From Rossellomorea pakistanensis (lineage in GTDB: Bacteria > Bacillota > Bacilli > Bacillales > Bacillaceae_B): DNA of 64,000 nt. Under the pieces are notes generated by a model that searched no databases, had not been told where the DNA came from, and saw only the letters and a program-made list of their open reading frames with translations. The position numbers and the translations under genes are program-made. The stretch lies in NCBI RefSeq assembly GCF_016908495.1, contig NZ_JAFBDZ010000001.1, forward strand, positions 310,001-374,000, in the 5' to 3' direction. Positions 59,092 to 64,000 of the stretch are shown here, piece after piece; position 1 is the stretch's first letter, and the number at the start of each line of letters is the position of its first letter.

Positions 59092-59332
59092 AGCTTGTTT
59101 TCGTAAACTTTGTTGCTATTTTTTAAAAATGAGTAGTAGTTGATTTCCGCTCCAGGTTGTTCTCTTTCCGCGGGGCGGGCGGTGATCCTCCTCGTCGCTC
59201 TTCGCCTGTGGGGTCTCACCTGTCCCGCTGCTCACCGCAGGAGTCTCGCACCTTCCGCTCCAATAAACTTCTTTACCGATGGTTTACTTTCACAAATCTA
59301 ATTATAAAATAACAATCTTTTAGAAAAGAGCC
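59092..59332. mobile_element. MITE-like element with GC-rich core, copy 2 (inverted)
   Basis: About 241 bases, inverted with respect to copy 1 (24391). The terminal repeats read AGCTTGTTTTCGTAAACTTT on the left and, from the right, GGCTCTTTTCTAAAAGATTG. The GC core shows CCGCGGGGCGGGCGG and GGGGTCTCACCTGTCCCGC. An 8-base AT-rich sequence, TTTAAATA, occurs on both sides (59085-59092 and 59333-59340), consistent with a target-site duplication. The left flank includes the TAA of the permease gene. Confidence 0.8.
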
Positions 59333-59360
59333 TTTAAATAAATATACTTTTTGAATTTAA

Positions 59361-59527
59361 GAGATTGACTAAAATAGTTCTATGAGGGCTATCCCACAAG
59401 GGGCTTAACCAATGCTCTTCCTTATAAAGAAGAGATTTTGGGGAGTTCTTCAAAAAATAGACGTTGTGGATCCTGCCATCTAGGTTTTGGGATTGTCTAG
59501 TGAGGACTCCTATTTTAGTTCAATTTC
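59361..59527. repeat. Long imperfect inverted repeat, possible second MITE family
   Basis: Outer arms of about 36-40 bases (59361-59396, and 59487-59527) share GACTAAAATAG and TATCCCA-type blocks. An inner CTCTTCC...AAGAAGAG hairpin and GACGTTGTGG lie between. The stretch 59333-59618 has no gene. The repeat differs from the GC-cored element directly before it and may be another non-autonomous element nested nearby. Confidence 0.5.
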
Positions 59528-59618
59528 TTTCTTTCGTTGTAAATATTTAATAATATTGAATTGTGCTGGGATAATTCATCCACACTGGAAATTTCATCAC
59601 AATAAAGCGAGGTTATAA

Positions 59619-60467
59619 ATGGATCAGAAAATAGCCGTCATTACAGGATCATCCAGCGGATTTGGATTATTAACGTCTTTAGAATTTGCTAGAAAAGGAT
59701 TTAAAGTGATAGCCACCATGAGAAATTTAGAGAAATCAAAAGAGTTAGAGCAGTTAGCGAAAAAAGAAAATTTACATCATGCTTTAAATATCCATGCATT
59801 AGACGTAACAAACAATCATTCAGTATCGGTGTTTAAGGATTTTATTAAATCGATCGGTAGAGTGGATGTATTAGTAAATAATGCAGGGTATGCCATGGGA
59901 GGCTTCTCTGAGGAGATTACAATTGATGAATATCAACAGCAGTTCGAAACTAATTTTTTCGGTGTTATTCGAATAACAAACACAATTCTTCCATTTATGC
60001 GGAATCAGGGAGATGGATTGATTGTAAATGTAAGCAGTATAAGCGGACTCGTGGGTTTCCCTGGAATTTCTCCTTATGTTGCATCTAAACATGCGCTTGA
60101 GGGCTATAGTGAAAGTCTTAGGCTAGAATTAAAGCCCAATGGAATTTCTGTTGCATTGGTTGAACCTGGTTCCTTTAATACGAATATTTGGACGACAGGT
60201 AAGAAAGTAAGTCTACTTTCTCAAAATATAGCTTCTCCTTATCATAACTATATGAGGAAGATCGAAGCTCAAATGAAAAAAGGAGAAAGGAACTATGGCA
60301 ACCCAAAACAAGTAGCTAGTTTAATTACATCTTTAGCAGACAAACACAGATATATCCATTTAAGGTACCCAGTTGGAAAAGGAGTTAAATCGATGAAAAC
60401 CTTAAAGCATCTGCTTCCATGGAGACTTTGGGAAAAGATATTTCTACTCAGAATTTTTAACAAATAA
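59619..60467 (+). CDS. Short-chain dehydrogenase/reductase (SDR)
   Basis: A 282-residue oxidoreductase. TGSSSGFG (9-16) is the nucleotide motif; NNAGYAMGG, catalytic Ser in NVSSISG, YVASK with Tyr and Lys, and LVEPGSFNTNIW follow in the classical SDR order. The C-terminal basic and aromatic tail (KHLLPWRLWEKIFLLRIF) suggests membrane association, as in retinol-dehydrogenase-like SDRs. Substrate unknown. The ribosome site is weak (AGCGAGG). Confidence 0.88.
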   Translation: MDQKIAVITGSSSGFGLLTSLEFARKGFKVIATMRNLEKSKELEQLAKKENLHHALNIHALDVTNNHSVSVFKDFIKSIGRVDVLVNNAGYAMGGFSEEITIDEYQQQFETNFFGVIRITNTILPFMRNQGDGLIVNVSSISGLVGFPGISPYVASKHALEGYSESLRLELKPNGISVALVEPGSFNTNIWTTGKKVSLLSQNIASPYHNYMRKIEAQMKKGERNYGNPKQVASLITSLADKHRYIHLRYPVGKGVKSMKTLKHLLPWRLWEKIFLLRIFNK

Positions 60468-60596
60468 GCGATTTTTCTCGAACTATGTCGAATTTTGCGA
60501 TTGATTTTTGTTGAATTAGTGAAACCTTTTCATGCATAATTCGTATAGTAAAGTGGTACATATTCAAATATAGATATTTACAGAGGAGGAATTTTC

Positions 60597-61025
60597 ATGA
60601 AACGTACCGGAGAAATTGTCTTAGCTATTATTGGTGTAATTTTAAGTGGATTGTTCGCAATAGGTGGATTGTCCTTCAATGCATTAATAGACAATCCTGA
60701 ATTTCAAGAAGGGATGAATCAAGGAATAAACAATGATCCTACATTAACACAAGGTGATATTGACGCGGTTATCTCAATTATTGAATCAGTTGGTCCATTC
60801 TTATTAGTGGTAGGACTAATTTCAGTCATTCTTGGAATTATTGGTGCTATTGCCATTAAAGGTAATAAAAAGCCAGTCTTAGCTGGGATTATGTTTATTC
60901 TTGCTGCACTTGTAATTGGGTTAGGAACAATAGGTATTGGATTTTTACCAGGGATCCTTTTCCTAATAGCAGGAATCATGAGTTTTGTTCGTAAGCCAAA
61001 AGTTACAACTCACGATGCATTTTAA
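60597..61025 (+). CDS. DUF4064 membrane protein
   Basis: A 142-residue protein with about four hydrophobic helices. It starts KRTGEIVLAIIGVILSGLFAIGG, the DUF4064 pattern, has an extracytoplasmic acidic loop (about 30-58, NPEFQEGMNQGINNDPTLTQ) and later GFLPGILFLIAGIMSFVRKPK. Function is unknown. The ATG follows AGAGGAGG. Confidence 0.85.
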   Translation: MKRTGEIVLAIIGVILSGLFAIGGLSFNALIDNPEFQEGMNQGINNDPTLTQGDIDAVISIIESVGPFLLVVGLISVILGIIGAIAIKGNKKPVLAGIMFILAALVIGLGTIGIGFLPGILFLIAGIMSFVRKPKVTTHDAF

Positions 61026-61046
61026 GAAATCATTCTAATTCATTCA

Positions 61047-61083
61047 AAAAATGAGGATGACCAATTGGTTATCCTCATTTTTA
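61047..61083. terminator. Bidirectional terminator between the DUF4064 gene and the kinase gene
   Basis: AAATGAGGAT-GACC and GGTTATCCTCATTT form a stem with A- and T-runs on either side. Confidence 0.85.
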
Positions 61084-62478
61084 TATTGATGGCAGCTGAA
61101 TCATTACTTTACATCCTTTTCCTTTTTCACTTTGAATCACTAACGACCCTCCATGTTTTCGGACAATTTCATTCGTGATCGACATGCCTAATCCAAATCC
61201 TCCAGTGTCCCTAGAACGAGACAGGTCTGTTCTATAAAATCTTTCACCGATTCTTTTAAGCTTTTCTTTAGGGATCCCTATACCGTAATCTTTAACCGTA
61301 ATAAATGCATTTGCTTGATCCTCATACGTTTCAATTACAATTTCTCCGTTTTTATGGGAGTATTTAATAGCATTGTCTAATACATTAATGAGTACTTGTT
61401 GAAGTCGGTTTTGATCTCCTTCTATAATAACCTCATCGTTTAATTTCTTCACCAGCAAAATTTTTTTTTGTTCTAAAGGATAGGTTAACAGTTCTAAGGT
61501 CTCTATGATTAATTGCGATAGAGGTAAAGGCTGTTTTTCAAATACTAAACTTTTATCCTGGAGTCGAGTTAAATCAAGCAAATCTTGAAGTAAAAATTTC
61601 ATTCGATCCGTTTCCTTGATCACTAAAGCAAGCTTTTGGTCTTCTTCTTCCTTAGAGGTATATACACCATCAAGCAATGCTTGAGCATAGCCTGTTATAT
61701 AGGTAAGGGGGGTTCGAATTTCATGCGCTACATTTGATAGAAATTCTTTTTTCTCTACATCTTGTTTTTCTAAGGATTCAACCATTTTATTAAAGGTGGT
61801 GGCTAATTCACCAATTTCATCATTTTTTCTTACCGTAATTCTCTTGTGAAAAATTCCTTTAGCCACTTCTTTGGAAAAAGATTGAATTTCCTTCATTGGA
61901 TGAAATAGTGAGTTTAAAAAAGAATTTAAGATAAGAAAAATTACTAAAAAGAAAATAACTCCTACAATGACCAATATTGGAATTCCGGTTTGAAAAACTT
62001 CTGACAATTCAGCTAATGGCACATAGATATAAACAAAACCTGTTAATTGATCATCTTTCATTAAAGGGAAAATGGCTCCCACAATATTTCGATTAAACTC
62101 TTCTACGTAACCTTCTTTTTCTATAAGCTCTCCTTGATTTAATAGATCAAGTTCTTTCTCACTAATAAGAACTTGATTATCTATTTTATAAGGGAAATTC
62201 TCCTTAAGATCTTTTACTTGATCGACATAAACCACTTCATAAGGCGATATCACATTGTACCATTGGATTTTTTCTTTGAACCCCTCACTTTGTGATCCAT
62301 GCGGATACAGTGCAGCAGTTTGTTTTCCTTGATAGACTAATGTTTCTTTCACATTATTAATGTACATGCTCTTATATATAAAAGTAATAAAAAAATAGGA
62401 AAACAAGATGGTAAAAAGAAGGGAAGATATGATAAGAATGACGATTTTTTGATTTAATGTAATATTTTTAAATTTCAA
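61081..62478 (-). CDS. Sensor histidine kinase
   Basis: A 465-residue membrane kinase. The first helix is about 12-34, an extracytoplasmic sensor domain about 35-165, the second helix about 166-190, then HAMP. The HisKA phospho-acceptor is in SNVAHEIRTPLTYITG, N-box DNAIKYSHKNG, G1 KDYGIGIP, G2 GGFGLGMSI. The external domain sequence (NVISPYEVVYVDQVKDLKENF) is unfamiliar. The gene starts 4 bases inside the response regulator end, so they are co-translated. The signal is unknown. Confidence 0.92.
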   Translation of the reverse strand: MKFKNITLNQKIVILIISSLLFTILFSYFFITFIYKSMYINNVKETLVYQGKQTAALYPHGSQSEGFKEKIQWYNVISPYEVVYVDQVKDLKENFPYKIDNQVLISEKELDLLNQGELIEKEGYVEEFNRNIVGAIFPLMKDDQLTGFVYIYVPLAELSEVFQTGIPILVIVGVIFFLVIFLILNSFLNSLFHPMKEIQSFSKEVAKGIFHKRITVRKNDEIGELATTFNKMVESLEKQDVEKKEFLSNVAHEIRTPLTYITGYAQALLDGVYTSKEEEDQKLALVIKETDRMKFLLQDLLDLTRLQDKSLVFEKQPLPLSQLIIETLELLTYPLEQKKILLVKKLNDEVIIEGDQNRLQQVLINVLDNAIKYSHKNGEIVIETYEDQANAFITVKDYGIGIPKEKLKRIGERFYRTDLSRSRDTGGFGLGMSITNEIVRKHGGSLVIQSEKGKGCKVMIQLPSI

Positions 62479-63155
62479 CTTCCCACCTCAAATTTATATC
62501 CATAACCCCAAACGGTTTGAATGATATCAGAATCATTTCCTGTTTTTAAACGCAGCGTTTTGATATGTGTGTCAACCGTACGATCACTGCCATCATAATC
62601 ACTTCCCCAAATTTGATCTAATAGCTGACCTCTAGTAAACACTTTCCCTGATCGTGAAGCTAAAAAGTATAGTAAATCATATTCTTTAATCGTTAATTTT
62701 AATGGATTCCCATGTAATTGGACACTTCGAGAAGTTACGTTAAAGGAAAAGGGACCAATTTTCACAGATTCATTTTCTTTTTTTAGTTTGTTTGTTCTTC
62801 TTAATACAGCTTCAACCCTAGCCAATAATTCTTCAGGATGAAAAGGTTTAACCAGATAATCGTCACTTCCTAATTTTAGCCCTCTTATCTTATCTTCATC
62901 ATCACCTTTGGCAGATACAAAAATCGAAGGAATATCAGACATTTTTTTAGCTTCTTTAATAAAGGAAAAGCCATCTAAATATGGCATCATAATATCAATA
63001 ATTAATAAATCTGGCTTCTGTTTGTCTAGTAGAGATAGTGCTTCGATTCCATCACCTGCTTCTATCACATCGTAGCCTTCTTTTATAAGATAAACTTTCA
63101 TGATCTCTCTTATATTTATATCATCGTCTATTATAAGCACGCTAATCGTATTCAC
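62475..63155 (-). CDS. OmpR/PhoB-type response regulator
   Basis: A 226-residue two-domain regulator. The receiver domain has the acidic triad DDD near the start, the phospho-acceptor Asp in IIDIMMPYLDG, Ser in FVSAKGD and Lys in VKPFHP. The C-terminal winged helix has LTIKEYDLLYFLASRSGKVFTRGQLLDQIWG and DRTVDTHIKTLRLK. I chose GTG at 63155 (VNTISVLII) behind AAAGGAAG rather than TTG at 63176. The upstream divergent lipoprotein may be a target or accessory sensor. Confidence 0.92.
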   Translation of the reverse strand: MNTISVLIIDDDINIREIMKVYLIKEGYDVIEAGDGIEALSLLDKQKPDLLIIDIMMPYLDGFSFIKEAKKMSDIPSIFVSAKGDDEDKIRGLKLGSDDYLVKPFHPEELLARVEAVLRRTNKLKKENESVKIGPFSFNVTSRSVQLHGNPLKLTIKEYDLLYFLASRSGKVFTRGQLLDQIWGSDYDGSDRTVDTHIKTLRLKTGNDSDIIQTVWGYGYKFEVGS

Positions 63156-63342
63156 AAAAATGAGCTTCCTTTCCAATTACTTGTTTAAATTCTATTATAG
63201 TAAAAAATTATGAAGAAACTATGTGTTTTTAATTTTTTGTGTAATACACTAATACTTTTCTGTAAATTTGTCTACAATGTGCAATAGTGCGTATTTTATT
63301 AAAAATGCACATATAAAATGAGGATTAGAAAAGGAGATTATA

Positions 63343-63747
63343 ATGAAACTTGTAAAACATTTCATATTATTAGCAATCGTCGTTGTTCTTTCAGCCTGTA
63401 CAGCAAATGCAAAAGAAGGTCAGGAGGGAAATCGATCACTTGAACCTTTAAAAGCGGAAATCCAGGTTCCAGAAAATATTGAGTTAATGAATGAAACAAA
63501 CCTTAAAGTAAAAGTTACCCAAGGGAGTGATAACGTTCAAGATGCTTCTGAAGTGATGTTTGAAATATGGCATGAAGAGGGGAAAGAAGAAAGTGTTATG
63601 TTAGAAGCAAAACATGAGGAAAACGGGGTATATTCTACTTCAACGACCTTCGAGAAAAGTGGAACATATTATGTTCAGCCACATGTAACAGCAAGAAATA
63701 TGCACGTTATGCCCAAAGTAAAAGTAATGGTGAAAGCAGCGAATTAG
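63343..63747 (+). CDS. FixH/YtkA-like domain lipoprotein
   Basis: A 134-residue lipoprotein. The signal ends in lipobox LSAC (Cys19). The remainder is a YtkA-like Ig-type beta-sandwich: KAEIQVPENIELMNETNLKVKVTQ, then FEIWHEEGKE, HEENGVYSTSTTFEKSGTYYVQPHVTARNMHVMPK, where the final His and Met residues suggest copper or heme-linked chemistry (an inference from related FixH/CopC-type sandwiches). Divergent from the two-component system. The ATG follows AAGGAG. Confidence 0.85.
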   Translation: MKLVKHFILLAIVVVLSACTANAKEGQEGNRSLEPLKAEIQVPENIELMNETNLKVKVTQGSDNVQDASEVMFEIWHEEGKEESVMLEAKHEENGVYSTSTTFEKSGTYYVQPHVTARNMHVMPKVKVMVKAAN

Positions 63748-63825
63748 TATCAGTATTAAACCTGAATAATCACGTTTCCTTTTTATCAGGATAGAATGTT
63801 ATAATAAGATTAATCTAAAAAATAA

Positions 63826-63857
63826 ATAAGGACATTGGCGGCAACCAATGTCCTTAT
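63826..63857. terminator. Perfect hairpin downstream of the YtkA-like gene
   Basis: ATAAGGACATTGG / CCAATGTCCTTAT form a 13-bp perfect stem with a 6-base loop. The T-rich run is on the minus-strand side, so it fits a terminator for the leftward transcript at 63942 better. Confidence 0.6.
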
Positions 63858-63900
63858 ACACAGCTTCTGCAGCAAGTGCAGCGGCCCATGAGAGAAGAAA

Positions 63901-63947
63901 ATATAACTCTACCCTACAGTTTGAGCGCTAGCAGGGTGGGGTTATTT
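63901..63947. terminator. Bidirectional terminator near the right edge
   Basis: ATAACTCTACCCT and AGGGTGGGGTTAT form an imperfect long stem, with T-rich sequence on both sides. It overlaps the stop codon of the leftward gene. Confidence 0.6.
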
Positions 63948-64000
63948 CTTTTTATCTGAAGAAATAACGACAGCTATCACTGAAACAATTAATGAGCTAA
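63942..64000 (-). CDS. C-terminal end of a short membrane protein (5' end outside window)
   Basis: On the minus strand a frame enters the window reading SSLIVSVIAVVISSDKKK and stops at TAA (63944-63942). It is a hydrophobic helix with a lysine tail, typical of the end of a small membrane protein. Too little is visible for a family. Confidence 0.4.
   Translation of the reverse strand, partial: SSLIVSVIAVVISSDKKK

Noticed and set aside
1-64000. CRISPR arrays, tRNA or rRNA genes, prophage or intact transposases
   Set aside because: No regularly spaced direct repeats, no tRNA cloverleaf or rRNA core sequences and no transposase or phage genes were found on either strand.

Overview
The window looks like a chromosomal segment of a low-GC, spore-forming-type Firmicute of the family Bacillaceae. 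The base composition is AT-rich, ribosome binding sites are strong AGGAGG-like, and TTG and GTG starts are frequent. Regulatory and gene signatures are typical of Bacillus relatives: a ydaO-type c-di-AMP riboswitch before ktrAB, yclNOPQ-like siderophore uptake behind Fur boxes, an mhqED-like pair behind an MhqR-like box, ComFB, a CspB-type cold-shock protein and a yfiBC-like exporter. The genus cannot be fixed from the sequence alone. No rRNA, tRNA, CRISPR array, prophage or intact transposase was seen.

Layout. 0-7 kb holds scattered single genes: a PPOX flavoprotein, a methyltransferase, an amine oxidase, two convergent nucleoside hydrolases and a LysM-CAP secreted protein, with two very short candidate genes between them. 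7.5-9.2 kb is biotin (bioY-bioB behind a BirA-like operator). 9.3-14.4 kb has a BCCT osmolyte transporter and the divergent fdhD / FdhF-YdeP-type molybdoenzyme pair. 14.4-17 kb is a regulator plus MFS pump cassette bracketed by two perfect palindromic repeats. 17-19.4 kb has a thioredoxin-reductase-like flavoprotein, a GNAT and a MarR regulator. 19.5-23.2 kb is the Fur-controlled siderophore importer. 23.4-26.6 kb has a deaminase, a 2H phosphoesterase, a MITE-like element and the quinone-stress pair. 26.7-29 kb is ktrAB with its riboswitch. 29.3-32.6 kb is a zone of decay, with three broken genes around an intact GNAT and csp gene.

34.9-46.3 kb is the centrepiece: a cobalamin riboswitch followed by 13 tightly packed, mostly overlapping genes. 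They import corrinoids (btuF, btuC, btuD fused to cbiZ), remodel them (cbiZ domain, cbiB, cobD, cbiP), adenosylate them (pduO type) and build the nucleotide loop (cobU, a degenerate cobU-like protein, cobS, cobC). The lower ligand appears to come from salvaged alpha-ribazole through a CblT-type ECF S component and a CblS-type kinase; no cobT is present in the operon.

46.4-64 kb returns to single genes and pairs: a DCC thioredoxin-like protein, ComFB, two SDRs, a heterodimeric ABC exporter, a His/Arg/Cys-rich small protein, a nonsense-interrupted NUDIX gene, a MacB-type ATPase-permease pair, a second MITE copy, and a two-component system divergent from a YtkA-like lipoprotein.

The most useful non-genic signals are two dispersed repeat families. 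One is 50-54 bp perfect palindromes with a constant outer arm and a co-varying inner arm. The other is a 220-240 bp GC-cored MITE-like element, present in two inverted copies, each inserted directly behind a stop codon. Several short peptide genes and one possible small RNA were also noted.
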